This document shows positions 1-8,380 of a stretch of 64,000 bases of DNA, piece by piece. The stretch comes from Rothia sp. HMSC078H08. GTDB taxonomy: Bacteria > Actinomycetota > Actinomycetes > Actinomycetales > Micrococcaceae. The notes under the pieces are model-generated. The model was given only the letters and a program-made list of their open reading frames with translations, did no database searches and was not told the origin of the DNA. Position 1 is the first letter of the stretch; every line of letters begins with the position of its first letter. Position numbers and translations under genes: made by a program. The stretch lies in NCBI RefSeq assembly GCF_001808955.1, contig NZ_KV795235.1:62001-126000 (forward strand), given 5' to 3'.

Positions 1-1
1 C

Positions 2-553
2 CTGCTGCACCAGGTTGTCGTTGCACAGCTCGCTGCTGCACGCCAGGGCACCCACAAGACCAAGAACCGCGGCGAGGTTTCCGGCGCAGGCCGTAAGCCC
101 TTCAAGCAGAAGGGCACCGGTAACGCACGTCAGGGCTCCATCCGCGCACCGCACATGACCGGCGGTGGCGTTGTTCACGGTCCGACCCCGCGTAACTACG
201 CACAGCGCACCCCCAAGAAGATGATTGCCGCTGCACTGCGCGGTGCTCTCTCCGATCGCGCTCGTCACGACCGCGTCCACGTTGTCGAGAACTTCATCTC
301 CGGTGAAACCCCCTCGACCAAGGCTGCAAAGGCTGCATTCGCAGCTATCACCGAGCGCAAGAACATCCTTCTTGTGATTGCTCGTGCAGAGGACGTTGTG
401 GCTCTGTCCGCACGTAACCTGGAGAACGTCCACGTTCTGTACGCAGACCAGCTCAACACCTACGATGTGCTGGTTTCGGACGACGTGGTCTTCACCAAGG
501 CAGCATTCGACGCATTCGTTGCTGCAGCTCAGAAGAAGGAGGGCGCTAAGTAA
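2..553 (+). CDS. rplD: 50S ribosomal protein L4 (5'-truncated by window edge)
   Basis: The open frame runs in from the window edge; reading from base 2 gives [20 protein letters not shown] and continues through the conserved L4 loop with [25 protein letters not shown] and [14 protein letters not shown]4 binds 23S rRNA, and its long loop lines the peptide exit tunnel beside L22. The start codon and roughly the first 30 residues lie upstream of the window. The stop codon shares one base with the rplW start (TAATG), which points to translational coupling within the S10 operon. An internal ATG at 155 lies inside the conserved region and is not a real start. Confidence 0.97.
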   Translation: MLHQVVVAQLAAARQGTHKTKNRGEVSGAGRKPFKQKGTGNARQGSIRAPHMTGGGVVHGPTPRNYAQRTPKKMIAAALRGALSDRARHDRVHVVENFISGETPSTKAAKAAFAAITERKNILLVIARAEDVVALSARNLENVHVLYADQLNTYDVLVSDDVVFTKAAFDAFVAAAQKKEGAK

Positions 554-855
554 TGAGCGTTTCCACCAAGTCTGTATACGACGTGATCATTGCTCCCGTC
601 GTTTCCGAGAAGAGCTACGGTCAGCTCGACGAAGGTAAGTACACCTTCGAGGTCGCAACCGATTCCAACAAGCTGGAAATCAAGCAGGCCATCGAGAAGA
701 TCTTTGACGTCAAGGTTGCTTCCGTCAACACCATCAACCGTCAGGGCAAGCGCAAGCGCACCCGTTTCGGTTGGGGCGCTCGCAAGAACACCAAGCGTGC
801 GATTGTGACCCTCAAGGAAGGCACCATCGACATCTTCGGCGGTCCGCAGGCATAA
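553..855 (+). CDS. rplW: 50S ribosomal protein L23
   Basis: A 100-residue protein of normal L23 length. Recognisable segments are the N-terminal [14 protein letters not shown], the central [20 protein letters not shown], and the [13 protein letters not shown] loop. L23 sits at the tunnel exit and is the docking point for trigger factor and SRP. The start overlaps the rplD stop by one base, and rplB follows after 40 nt. Confidence 0.97.
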   Translation: MSVSTKSVYDVIIAPVVSEKSYGQLDEGKYTFEVATDSNKLEIKQAIEKIFDVKVASVNTINRQGKRKRTRFGWGARKNTKRAIVTLKEGTIDIFGGPQA

Positions 856-895
856 GCCCCGCGGAGACCACTTTAACGAAGGAAGAAATATCTAA

Positions 896-1732
896 ATGGG
901 TATTCGTAAGTACAAGCCGACGACCCCGGGTCGCCGCGGTTCGAGCGTTGCTGATTTCTCCGAGATCACCCGCTCCACCCCGGAAAAGTCCCTGCTTCGT
1001 CCGCTTCACAAGACCGGCGGCCGTAACAACACCGGCCGCATCACCACCCGTCACAAGGGTGGCGGCCACAAGCGCCAGTACCGTCTGATCGACTTCCGTC
1101 GTCACGACAAGGACGGCGTTAACGCACGCGTTGCGCACATCGAGTACGATCCCAACCGTACCGCTCGCATCGCGCTGCTGCACTACTTCGATGGTTCCAA
1201 GCGCTACATCATCGCTCCGAACAAGCTCGCTCAGGGCGACATCGTCGAGTCCGGCCCCGCAGCTGACATCAAGCCCGGTAACAACCTGCCCCTGCGCAAC
1301 ATCCCCGTTGGTACCGTGATTCACTGTGTCGAGCTCCGCCCCGGTGGCGGCGCAAAGCTGGCTCGTTCCGCAGGTGCTTCTGTACAGCTGGTTGCTAAGG
1401 AAGGCAAGTACGGTCAGCTCCGTCTGCCCTCCGGCGAAATCCGCAACGTGGATGTTCGCTGCCGCGCAACCGTTGGTGAAGTTGGCAACGCTGAGCAGTC
1501 CAACATCAACTGGGGTAAGGCAGGCCGTAACCGCTGGAAGGGCATCCGCCCGACCGTCCGTGGTGTGGTCATGAACCCGGTTGACCACCCGCACGGTGGT
1601 GGTGAAGGTAAGACCTCCGGTGGTCGTCACCCGGTTAACCCCAACGGTAAGCCCGAGGGTCGTACCCGCCGTCCCAACAAGGAAAGCGACAAGCTCATCG
1701 TTCGTCGCCGTCGTACTGGCAAGAAGCGCTAA
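896..1732 (+). CDS. rplB: 50S ribosomal protein L2
   Basis: 278 residues, full length for L2, the primary 23S rRNA binder close to the peptidyl-transferase centre. Conserved blocks are [13 protein letters not shown] at the N-terminus, [17 protein letters not shown], the [11 protein letters not shown] segment, and the C-terminal [17 protein letters not shown], which contains the conserved histidine linked to peptidyl-transferase function. A purine-rich AAGGAAG lies about 9 nt before the ATG. rpsS follows after 12 nt. Confidence 0.98.
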   Translation: MGIRKYKPTTPGRRGSSVADFSEITRSTPEKSLLRPLHKTGGRNNTGRITTRHKGGGHKRQYRLIDFRRHDKDGVNARVAHIEYDPNRTARIALLHYFDGSKRYIIAPNKLAQGDIVESGPAADIKPGNNLPLRNIPVGTVIHCVELRPGGGAKLARSAGASVQLVAKEGKYGQLRLPSGEIRNVDVRCRATVGEVGNAEQSNINWGKAGRNRWKGIRPTVRGVVMNPVDHPHGGGEGKTSGGRHPVNPNGKPEGRTRRPNKESDKLIVRRRRTGKKR

Positions 1733-1744
1733 GGAGCCTGAAAC

Positions 1745-2026
1745 ATGCCTCGTAGTTTGAAGAAGGGCCCTTTCGTTGATCAGCACCTCTACCTGAAGGT
1801 TGCAGCTCAGAACGAGAAGGGCACCAAGAACGTAATCAAGACTTGGTCGCGTCGCTCGATGATTATCCCCGACATGCTCGGTCACACCATCGCAGTGTAC
1901 GACGGTCGCAAGCACGTGCCGGTGTTCATCACCGAGTCGATGGTTGGTCACAAGCTCGGTGAGTTTGCTCCGACCCGCACTTTCCGCAGCCACGTGAAGG
2001 ACGACCGTAAGGGTAAGCGTCGCTAA
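1745..2026 (+). CDS. rpsS: 30S ribosomal protein S19
   Basis: 93 residues beginning [15 protein letters not shown], the family signature start, with [19 protein letters not shown] and [13 protein letters not shown]19 pairs with S13 in the head of the small subunit near the A-site tRNA. AAGGAG lies at the proper distance before the ATG. The C-terminus is basic, as usual. Confidence 0.97.
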   Translation: MPRSLKKGPFVDQHLYLKVAAQNEKGTKNVIKTWSRRSMIIPDMLGHTIAVYDGRKHVPVFITESMVGHKLGEFAPTRTFRSHVKDDRKGKRR

Positions 2027-2086
2027 TCGGTTCATACCGATAAGCTAACGTTTCCCTTTCGGCAATAGACGAAAGAGAGATAGGCA

Positions 2087-2452
2087 ATGGAAGCCAAGGC
2101 ATCAGCGCGTTTCGTTCGCGTTACGCCTATGAAGGCCCGCCGTGTCGTCAACCTGATCCGTGGTAAGCAGGCGGAAGAGGCTCTGGCGATTCTGAAGTTC
2201 GCACCCCAGGCAGCTTCGGAACCGGTATACAAGATCGTTGCTTCGGCAGTAGCTAACGCTCGTCAGAAGGCAACCCAGCAGGGTCTGCCCTTCCGCGAGG
2301 AAGAGCTGTTCATCAGCGAAGCATTCGTGAACGAGGGCCCGACCATGAAGCGCATTCAGCCCCGCGCTCAGGGTCGCGCATACCGAATCAACAAGCGCAC
2401 CAGCCACATCACCGTGGTAGTTGCTACCCCGGAGAAGGAGGAGGACCGCTAA
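2087..2452 (+). CDS. rplV: 50S ribosomal protein L22
   Basis: 121 residues. The N-terminal [21 protein letters not shown] and the C-terminal [17 protein letters not shown] (the beta-hairpin that lines the exit tunnel, where macrolide-resistance mutations occur in other bacteria) are clear. The stop TAA is immediately followed by the rpsC ATG with no intervening base. Confidence 0.97.
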   Translation: MEAKASARFVRVTPMKARRVVNLIRGKQAEEALAILKFAPQAASEPVYKIVASAVANARQKATQQGLPFREEELFISEAFVNEGPTMKRIQPRAQGRAYRINKRTSHITVVVATPEKEEDR

Positions 2453-3250
2453 ATGGGTCAGAAAATTCACCCGAACGGTTTCCGACTGGGCATCACCACT
2501 GACCACGTCTCCAAGTGGTTCGCTGATTCCAACAAGCCCGGCGAGCGTTACGCTGACTTCGTCCGCGAGGACGTAAAGATCCGCGAGCTGCTGGCAAAGA
2601 ACCTGGATCGCGCAGGCGTTGCAAAGGTCGAGATTGAGCGTACCCGTGACCGCGTGCGTGTGGACATCCACACCGCTCGTCCCGGTATCGTGATTGGCCG
2701 CCGTGGCGCAGAAGCAGACCGCATCCGCGGCGAGCTCGAGAAGCTCACCAACAAGCAGATTCAGCTGAACATCCTCGAGGTTGCTAACCCCGACCTCTCC
2801 GCTCAGCTGGTTGCACAGAGCATCGCAGAGCAGCTCGCATCGCGTGTTGCATTCCGACGTGCAATGAAGAAGGCAATCCAGTCCGCACAGCGTGCAGGCG
2901 CAAAGGGTATCCGTATCCAGTGCTCCGGCCGTCTGGGTGGCGCTGAAATGTCCCGTTCCGAGTTCTACCGCGAAGGCCGTGTGCCCCTGCACACCCTGCG
3001 TGCGAACATCGACTACGGCTTCTTCGAGGCTAAGACCACCTTCGGTCGCATCGGCGTGAAGGTCTGGATCTACAAGGGCGACCTGACCGACAAGGAGCTG
3101 GCAGCTCAGCAGGCAGCAAACAACCGCCGTGGCAACCGCCGCGATGGTGACCGCCGCCGCCAGGGCAACCGTGGTCCTCGTCGCGAGCGCCGCAACGAGA
3201 ACGCTTCGGCAAAGGTCGAGGCCAAGACTGCAGAGAACGGTGAGGCATAA
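2453..3250 (+). CDS. rpsC: 30S ribosomal protein S3
   Basis: 265 residues. The N-terminal [13 protein letters not shown] is diagnostic. The KH domain carries the GxxG loop in [13 protein letters not shown], and the C-terminal domain contains [20 protein letters not shown]. After about residue 215 there is a long Arg/Gly/Asn-rich extension ([19 protein letters not shown]) typical of actinobacterial S3 but not needed for the core fold. S3 guards the mRNA entry tunnel with S4 and S5. It abuts both rplV and rplP without spacer. Confidence 0.97.
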   Translation: MGQKIHPNGFRLGITTDHVSKWFADSNKPGERYADFVREDVKIRELLAKNLDRAGVAKVEIERTRDRVRVDIHTARPGIVIGRRGAEADRIRGELEKLTNKQIQLNILEVANPDLSAQLVAQSIAEQLASRVAFRRAMKKAIQSAQRAGAKGIRIQCSGRLGGAEMSRSEFYREGRVPLHTLRANIDYGFFEAKTTFGRIGVKVWIYKGDLTDKELAAQQAANNRRGNRRDGDRRRQGNRGPRRERRNENASAKVEAKTAENGEA

Positions 3251-3670
3251 ATGCTTATTCCCCGTCGAGTAAAGTACCGCAAGCAGCACCACCCCAAGCG
3301 TAGTGGTCTCGCAAAGGGCGGCACCGAGGTTAGCTTCGGTGAGTGGGGCATTCAGGCCCTGTCGCCCGCATACGTGACCAACCGCCAGATTGAGGCTGCA
3401 CGTATCGCAATGACCCGTCACATCAAGCGTGGCGGTAAGGTCTGGATCAACATTTATCCCGACCGTCCGCTGACCAAGAAGCCTGCTGAAACCCGTATGG
3501 GTTCCGGTAAGGGTTCGCCCGAGTGGTGGGTCGCAAATGTCAAGCCGGGTCGAGTCATGTTTGAACTCTCCGGTGTGTCCGAAGAAGTGGCTCGCGAGGC
3601 AATGCGCCTGGCAATCCACAAGCTCCCGATGAAGGCACGTGTTGTGCGTCGCCGCGAAGGTGGTGAATAA
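3251..3670 (+). CDS. rplP: 50S ribosomal protein L16
   Basis: 139 residues beginning [17 protein letters not shown], with [27 protein letters not shown] in register and the [18 protein letters not shown] block. L16 helps position the A-site tRNA and is needed late in 50S assembly. The ATG directly follows the rpsC stop. Confidence 0.97.
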   Translation: MLIPRRVKYRKQHHPKRSGLAKGGTEVSFGEWGIQALSPAYVTNRQIEAARIAMTRHIKRGGKVWINIYPDRPLTKKPAETRMGSGKGSPEWWVANVKPGRVMFELSGVSEEVAREAMRLAIHKLPMKARVVRRREGGE

Positions 3671-3675
3671 GCGAG

Positions 3676-3915
3676 ATGGCAGTAGGATCCAAGGACCTGA
3701 GCATCGATAAGCTCGCAGAGCTCTCCAACGAAGAGCTGGCTGCAAAGCTGAGCGAAGCGAAGAAGGAACTCTTCAACATCCGCTTCCAGGAAGTCACCGG
3801 TCAGGCTAACGCAGGTCGTCGCCGCACTATCAAGCGCGACATCGCACGTATCTACACCGTGCTGCGTGAGCGCGAGCTCGGTATTCGTCCCGCAACTGAA
3901 GGTGAGTCCAAGTGA
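3676..3915 (+). CDS. rpmC: 50S ribosomal protein L29
   Basis: 79 residues with the two-helix L29 core [24 protein letters not shown] and [17 protein letters not shown]. It is slightly longer than the E. coli protein because of short N- and C-terminal additions. It overlaps the downstream rpsQ start by 4 nt (GTGA), a common coupling arrangement. Confidence 0.95.
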   Translation: MAVGSKDLSIDKLAELSNEELAAKLSEAKKELFNIRFQEVTGQANAGRRRTIKRDIARIYTVLRERELGIRPATEGESK

Positions 3916-4184
3916 GTGAAGTAAAGAACGAAGAGCGCGGCTACCGCAAGACCCGCCGCGGCTACGTTGTCTCCGACAAGATGGACAAGACCGTTGTCGT
4001 CGAGGTCGAGGACCACGTGAAGCACGCACTGTACGGCAAGGTCGTTCGCCGTAGCTCCAAGATCAAGGCACACGACGAGCAGAACACTGCTGGTATCGGT
4101 GACCTCGTTCTGATTGCAGAGACCCGTCCGCTGTCCGCTTCCAAGCGCTGGCGTATCGTGGAGATCATCGAGAAGGCTAAGTAA
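3912..4184 (+). CDS. rpsQ: 30S ribosomal protein S17
   Basis: 90 residues from a GTG codon inside the rpmC stop (GTGA). Conserved pieces are [19 protein letters not shown] (OB-fold start), [16 protein letters not shown] and [19 protein letters not shown]. In most bacteria rplN follows directly. Here the transcription unit ends at a strong terminator, and rplN lies about 6 kb further on, beyond two accessory genes. Confidence 0.96.
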   Translation: MSEVKNEERGYRKTRRGYVVSDKMDKTVVVEVEDHVKHALYGKVVRRSSKIKAHDEQNTAGIGDLVLIAETRPLSASKRWRIVEIIEKAK

Positions 4185-4214
4185 GCCCTCTAATGACTCT
4201 CTGCTAGAGCAATA

Positions 4215-4254
4215 AAAGGAGCCCTCTCCTACTTAGGTAGGAGAGGGCTCCTTT
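4215..4254 (+). terminator. Intrinsic terminator after rpsQ
   Basis: A perfect 18-bp stem (AAAGGAGCCCTCTCCTAC and its complement) with a TTAG tetraloop, ending in TTT then GCGTTT. It closes the S10 transcription unit 30 nt after rpsQ, so the spc genes downstream must be transcribed separately. Confidence 0.9.
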
Positions 4255-4673
4255 GCGTTTAACCTTTATTCGGGAGAACTCAGCGGGAAGTTCTGTGAGC
4301 TACAGAATCAACGATAGAAGTCATGAAATGCCGAATAAATATTTGTCATAAAACTTTTGAAGATGTCATACAGAAAAGTGGTTACTTTTACCGGACAACG
4401 CTATCAAAGAGCCACGTAGCTTGAGCTGGAGGAAGAAATCCCCTTGTGGAGCGTGTATGCGGGGCTTTAGGGAGGATAGCGACGGTGGCTAAAAGAGTCG
4501 TGAGAAGCGTGGGCGCTGATAATAGCTGCTTGAAAATAACCTAACGAGGCACTTATTATCAACTTTATAGTTGCTTAGTCTAGCCTTGCTTCATCCATAG
4601 GGGCTTAGCTACGCATCTTCCGGAGGTTGCACGACCTTTGGAGAAGTACCACTACACATCATCGAGGATCAGC
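4255..4673 (+). promoter_or_regulatory. Intergenic promoter region of the surface propeller gene, with possible DtxR/IdeR-like sites
   Basis: No gene is seen. A plausible promoter is TTGAAA at 4530-4535, 18 nt, TATTAT at 4554-4559. The spacer contains TAACCTAA (4537-4544), an exact right half of the DtxR/IdeR consensus TWAGGTWAGSCTWACCTWA. TTAGTCTAGCCTTGCTTCA at 4575-4593 matches the same consensus at about 13 of 19 positions near the expected start of transcription. Iron control is inference; both sites are imperfect. Confidence 0.4.
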
Positions 4674-7430
4674 ATGACTTCTTCACCCAAGCCCTCACGT
4701 AAGCTGCTCGCCATTGCTGGCGCACTTTCCGTTGTCGCAGGTTCTTTCGCTGCGGTTCCCGCTACCTTTGCGGCAAACGTCTCCGCTTCCGTCCCCGGAG
4801 GAAACTCCCAGACCTCTGCTGAGGAATGCCGCCACATTGCAGTGAGCGCTACCCAGTACCAGGGCCTGCCCGGCCAGTACCAGCTGGCATACTCGGCAGC
4901 AACCTCCTCCCTCTACACCTCCTTCTCCTCCGGCCGCCCGCCGGTACTGACCGGTGGTGTCGGCACCTGGAACGTTGGATCCACCCCGAGCCTCTCCACT
5001 GTCTACCAGTTCCCGACCACCGACTTCACCGCACGTGGCGCTACCGCACCGACCGGTAAGCAGATTGAATCTCCCTACGGTATTGCCTACGACGAAGCAA
5101 CCGGATACGTATGGGTGACCCAGACCCGCGTCAACAAGGTATCTGTCTTCGATCCCGCGACCAACAAGATTATCTGGAGCAGCGCAGAAGGCGAGGTCAA
5201 CCACCCGCGCGAGGTACGCATCGATCCCTCCAGCGGCAAGGTCTTTGTATCTGGCTCCGGCGGCATTAGCGTCTTCGACACCACCCAGCACGCCCTGGTC
5301 AAGAAGATTGAATTCACCGACGCCAAGGGCGAATCTGACATCGCAATGAACATGCACGTGGACTCCGCTGATGGCAAGCTCTACGTACCCTCCTTGAGTG
5401 CCGGCACCGTGAAGGTAATCGACACCAAGAGCTACGAGGTTGAGAAGACTATTCAGCTGCACAAGGACAATGCTGAAGCCGACCTGAACGCCTCTGACGT
5501 CACCATCGACAAGTCTCTGAAGGAAATCTACGTCAGCTCCCAGGGTGACCGTAAGGGCACTAACTCTGGTATCACCGTCTACGACCTGGAAACCGGCGCC
5601 TACAAGAAGACCATTCCTTTCGGCTCTCAGGCTCTCGCCCTTGCCTCCGACGAAGCCCGTGACCTGCTGTACGTGACCGATTACGGTACCGGCAACGTCG
5701 GCGTTGTTGACGCACGCACCGGCACCGTTGTGTCTCAGGTGTCCACCGGCGCAACTAGCGGTGCGAATGATGTTCTGGTCACTGCAGACGGTAGCGTATA
5801 CGCTGTAGCACGTAGCGTCGAAGGCGCTTCCGCTATCGAAACCGACTACACCATCGATAAGACCACCGGTGAATACCGCACCTCTAGCACCGAGCCTAAG
5901 GGCAAGGACAACGCAGATTCCCCGATTACCCCCGGCGTCATGGTGAAGATCAACACCACCGTTGAAACTGCCGCGAAGCCGGCAGTGCAGACTGCTTCTG
6001 AAGAGCTGGTGAAGACCTATGCCGACGGCGCTAAGCTCTACGCAGTGAAGGACTGGACCACCGGTGAAACCCTGAAGCTGCGTGGTGAAGGTTTCAAGAC
6101 TCAGGACGGTTCGAAGGGCTCCGTGCTCGCCGTTAAGCTGAACAAGGGTCGTATCTCCGCGAAGGAAGAGCCGAAGTTCAACGGCGTTGAGGGCAACAGC
6201 GCAGGTGTTTGGGCGTACATCCAGGCAGATGAAAACGGTAACTTCACCGCTGAACTGCCGTACCCGACCACCGAGAACTCCAACCTGACGGAAAATCTGA
6301 AGAGCGGCGATAAGGTATCGGTCTTCCTGCTCTCCGGCTCCATTGTTGAAGGTGACACTCCTCGCGGTGGTGAAGCGCTCTCCGCAACTGTTGCAGAGAA
6401 GAAGGCAGACACCGCTGAGACCTGCGCACCGGCAGAAACCACCCAGGTCGCTGCTACTCCTTCTGGCGTGACTACCACTTACCCTGCCGGCACTAAGCTG
6501 AGCCTGCCGGATAGCGAACAGCCCACTCCGGCTCCGAGCGAGTCTGCTAAGCCTGAGCCGACCACTCCGGCTCCGAGTGAGTCTGCTAAGCCTGAGCCGA
6601 CTACTCCGGCTCCGAGCGAGTCTGCTAAGCCCGAGCCGAGCACCCCGGCACCCTCCGAAAGCGCAAATTCCAATGAGGTTGTGCACGAGTACAAGGACGG
6701 CGCTAAGGTCTACTTCCCCAAGACTTGGGACGGCCAGAAGCTGACCTTCCGCGGTGAAGGCTTCAAGACTCTGGACGGTAAGGGCTCCGTTATCGCCGTC
6801 AAGCTGAACAAGGGCGCTATTTCTGCGAAGGTAGAGCCTAAGCTCGCAGGCGTTGAAGGCAATAGCGCAGGCATCTGGGCATACATCAAGGCGGACGAAA
6901 ACGGTAACTTCACCGCAACCATCGACCGCCCCACCGTGGCAAACTCTAACCTGACTGAAGAACTGAAGACCGGCGATAGCGTTGCTATCTACCTGCTCTC
7001 CGGTTCCCTGACCGAGAACGATAACGTGCGCGGTGGTGTGGCTGCAGAATACACCTTCAGCGTTGACAACCAGGCACCTGCACCGAAGGCATCCGAATCG
7101 GCTAATGCACCTGTAACTAACCCCTCTGAGGCGCCTTCCGCACCGGCAGACTCCAAGGAACAGGTAAAGGAAAACGCTAAGGATCAGTCCAAGGCTCCCG
7201 CGGATTCTTTGAAGTCTGATGCTCAGAAGAAGGACAGCACTGCACCGAAGACCTCCGGCTCTTCGTCGCAGAACGTCACCTCTTCCAACAACGGCTCCAC
7301 CGCTTCGAGCTCCTCGAAGTCTTCGCTGGCTAACACCGGTGCTTCGGGCGTCGTCGTTGCTGCAGGAATCGGCGTTCTTGCCCTGGTCGTTGGCGCAACC
7401 GTGCTGGTAGCACGTCGCCGCAAGGCATAG
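4674..7430 (+). CDS. Sec-secreted cell-wall-anchored beta-propeller protein with two repeat modules and an LAXTG sorting signal
   Basis: 918 residues from the ATG preceded by GAGGA; the upstream TTG at 4638 lacks a Shine-Dalgarno and would bury the signal peptide. In order: a signal peptide (KPSRKLLAIAG, hydrophobic core, AFA-type cleavage near residue 34); a YncE-like seven-bladed propeller with repeated blade motifs such as YGIAYDEATGYVWV, REVRIDPSSGKVFV and EIYVSSQGD (about 60-430); a roughly 125-residue module (about 443-573) beginning YADGAKLY; a 13-residue Pro/Ser/Glu/Lys repeat linker (617-662); a second copy of the module (about 666-798); a Ser/Lys-rich stalk; LANTG at 885-889; a membrane helix; and an RRRK tail. 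LANTG fits the LAXTG signal of class E sortases. A role in adhesion or ligand (perhaps haem) binding is only inference. It is inserted between rpsQ and rplN. Confidence 0.85.
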   Translation: MTSSPKPSRKLLAIAGALSVVAGSFAAVPATFAANVSASVPGGNSQTSAEECRHIAVSATQYQGLPGQYQLAYSAATSSLYTSFSSGRPPVLTGGVGTWNVGSTPSLSTVYQFPTTDFTARGATAPTGKQIESPYGIAYDEATGYVWVTQTRVNKVSVFDPATNKIIWSSAEGEVNHPREVRIDPSSGKVFVSGSGGISVFDTTQHALVKKIEFTDAKGESDIAMNMHVDSADGKLYVPSLSAGTVKVIDTKSYEVEKTIQLHKDNAEADLNASDVTIDKSLKEIYVSSQGDRKGTNSGITVYDLETGAYKKTIPFGSQALALASDEARDLLYVTDYGTGNVGVVDARTGTVVSQVSTGATSGANDVLVTADGSVYAVARSVEGASAIETDYTIDKTTGEYRTSSTEPKGKDNADSPITPGVMVKINTTVETAAKPAVQTASEELVKTYADGAKLYAVKDWTTGETLKLRGEGFKTQDGSKGSVLAVKLNKGRISAKEEPKFNGVEGNSAGVWAYIQADENGNFTAELPYPTTENSNLTENLKSGDKVSVFLLSGSIVEGDTPRGGEALSATVAEKKADTAETCAPAETTQVAATPSGVTTTYPAGTKLSLPDSEQPTPAPSESAKPEPTTPAPSESAKPEPTTPAPSESAKPEPSTPAPSESANSNEVVHEYKDGAKVYFPKTWDGQKLTFRGEGFKTLDGKGSVIAVKLNKGAISAKVEPKLAGVEGNSAGIWAYIKADENGNFTATIDRPTVANSNLTEELKTGDSVAIYLLSGSLTENDNVRGGVAAEYTFSVDNQAPAPKASESANAPVTNPSEAPSAPADSKEQVKENAKDQSKAPADSLKSDAQKKDSTAPKTSGSSSQNVTSSNNGSTASSSSKSSLANTGASGVVVAAGIGVLALVVGATVLVARRRKA
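6522..6660 (+). repeat. 39-bp coding tandem repeat in the surface protein
   Basis: About 3.5 near-identical copies of a 39-bp unit encoding PAPSESAKPEPTT. Copies differ mainly at synonymous positions (for example GAGCGAG/GAGTGAG and CCTGAG/CCCGAG). Pro-rich repeats of this type form extended cell-wall-spanning stalks and often vary in copy number between strains. Confidence 0.85.
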
Positions 7431-7548
7431 CCCGTACCCCACGGCAGCCCACGATACTACCGCTTGGCGGTAGCGAAAGAGGTAGAGCGGGATCTGCTAG
7501 ATATTCAAGAACCCGCTTGACTCTCTGAAACTGCCGATAGGCGCTGAA

Positions 7549-7585
7549 AGGGGCGGTACCCATCGAACCGATGGGTACCGCCCCT
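7549..7585 (+). terminator. Intrinsic terminator after the surface protein gene
   Basis: A perfect 17-bp stem (AGGGGCGGTACCCATCG and its complement) around AAC, followed by ATCATTTT. It lies 118 nt downstream of the stop codon. Confidence 0.8.
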
Positions 7586-8350
7586 ATCATTTTGCCTATA
7601 CGTCTGTATTCGAGCGGAAGGCCTAGACCAGGATCAGAAGTAGTAGCGGGGGAGAGCGGAAGAGAAGCGGAGGAAGGGTGAAGCGCACCCTCTGCGCTCG
7701 CCCGCCCTTATTTGACGAGTTAACAGCCTGAAGAATGAAGTGCGGGATTCTAACGCCTCAAATACGAAGAAAACCCGCACCGAAGTGCGGGTTTAGTGTC
7801 AAAGCGAGGTTCGGTCCCTAGACAAACGGATTAGCGAGGAAAAAGGGACCCAAGAAATCTGTCCGATAAGGACCGAACCTCTTGTTTGACGCATGCGTCT
7901 CTTCTATTATGGTACATCTCGCTGATTTTCGCACCTTGAATCGCGATTTTTGCTAAAAAACTTGATTTTTGAAAAAACAACCCTTAATTTCTAAATTTTT
8001 AAGCAGATTTTTTCAGAACGCTGTTTTGAGGGGGTCAGAGGTGAAGAAATATTACAAAATCTATGGCTCTGGTCGACTCGATATAAGTCTTTTAGTTCTA
8101 GAAGATGCCGATAGTTCTAGATATATGTCTTTTATGCTAATTATGTTTATATTGTAAAGCTTTCATGGGGTAAATTTGCCCCGCTCAGAGCCGGAGGGGA
8201 GAACAGCTCCGGATGCCAATATAGGACCTCTTGAGGATGAATTTCGTAGTGCATGGACTGCACTAGAAAAGCCTCAAAATGGTGGGCAAAGCGTAAGATA
8301 TACAGCAGAAAGCTCCGGATGCTAAGCCCGCAAAATATAAGGTGAGCTAG
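7586..8350. other. Long gene-poor, partly AT-rich spacer with nested inverted repeats
   Basis: No convincing gene. It holds a hairpin AAACCCGCAC-CGAA-GTGCGGGTTT (7771-7794) and a larger inverted repeat, 7796-7892. Bases 7900-8160 are clearly AT-rich against the surrounding coding DNA. Within that, GATATAAGTCTTTTAG near 8080 is nearly repeated as GATATATGTCTTTTATG near 8120. AGCTCCGGATGC occurs twice, near 8206 and 8311. A 62-codon frame at 7969 has no Shine-Dalgarno and no recognisable family. The base composition suggests acquired or decayed DNA. Confidence 0.6.
7796..7892. repeat. Inverted-repeat element with GTGTCAAA/TTTGACGC ends
   Basis: The arms GTCAAA-GC-GAGGTTCGGTCC and GGACCGAACCTC-TTG-TTTGAC pair over about 18 bp across a loop that itself holds GGTCCCT/AGGGACC complementarity. 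A palindrome GACGCATGCGTC overlaps the right end. A related element with the same outer octamer lies at 9765-9856, on the other side of the second propeller gene. It could be a structured RNA or terminator, or a small non-autonomous element. Confidence 0.55.
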
Positions 8351-8380
8351 CCTCCAAACTACACAACTCTGGAGATACTT

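Noticed and set aside
812..2035. Long open frames antisense to ribosomal genes (for example 407 codons here and 547 codons at 2102-3745)
   Set aside because: These arise from the strongly biased codon use of highly expressed GC-rich genes; the translations have no family likeness and the sense strand is certain.
4695..7442. 915-codon frame antisense to the surface protein gene
   Set aside because: A shadow produced by codon bias; the plus-strand product has a signal peptide, repeats and a sorting signal in the right order.
7969..8157. 62-codon frame in the AT-rich spacer
   Set aside because: Starts at a non-ATG codon without a ribosome site and has a low-complexity composition that follows the AT-rich DNA.
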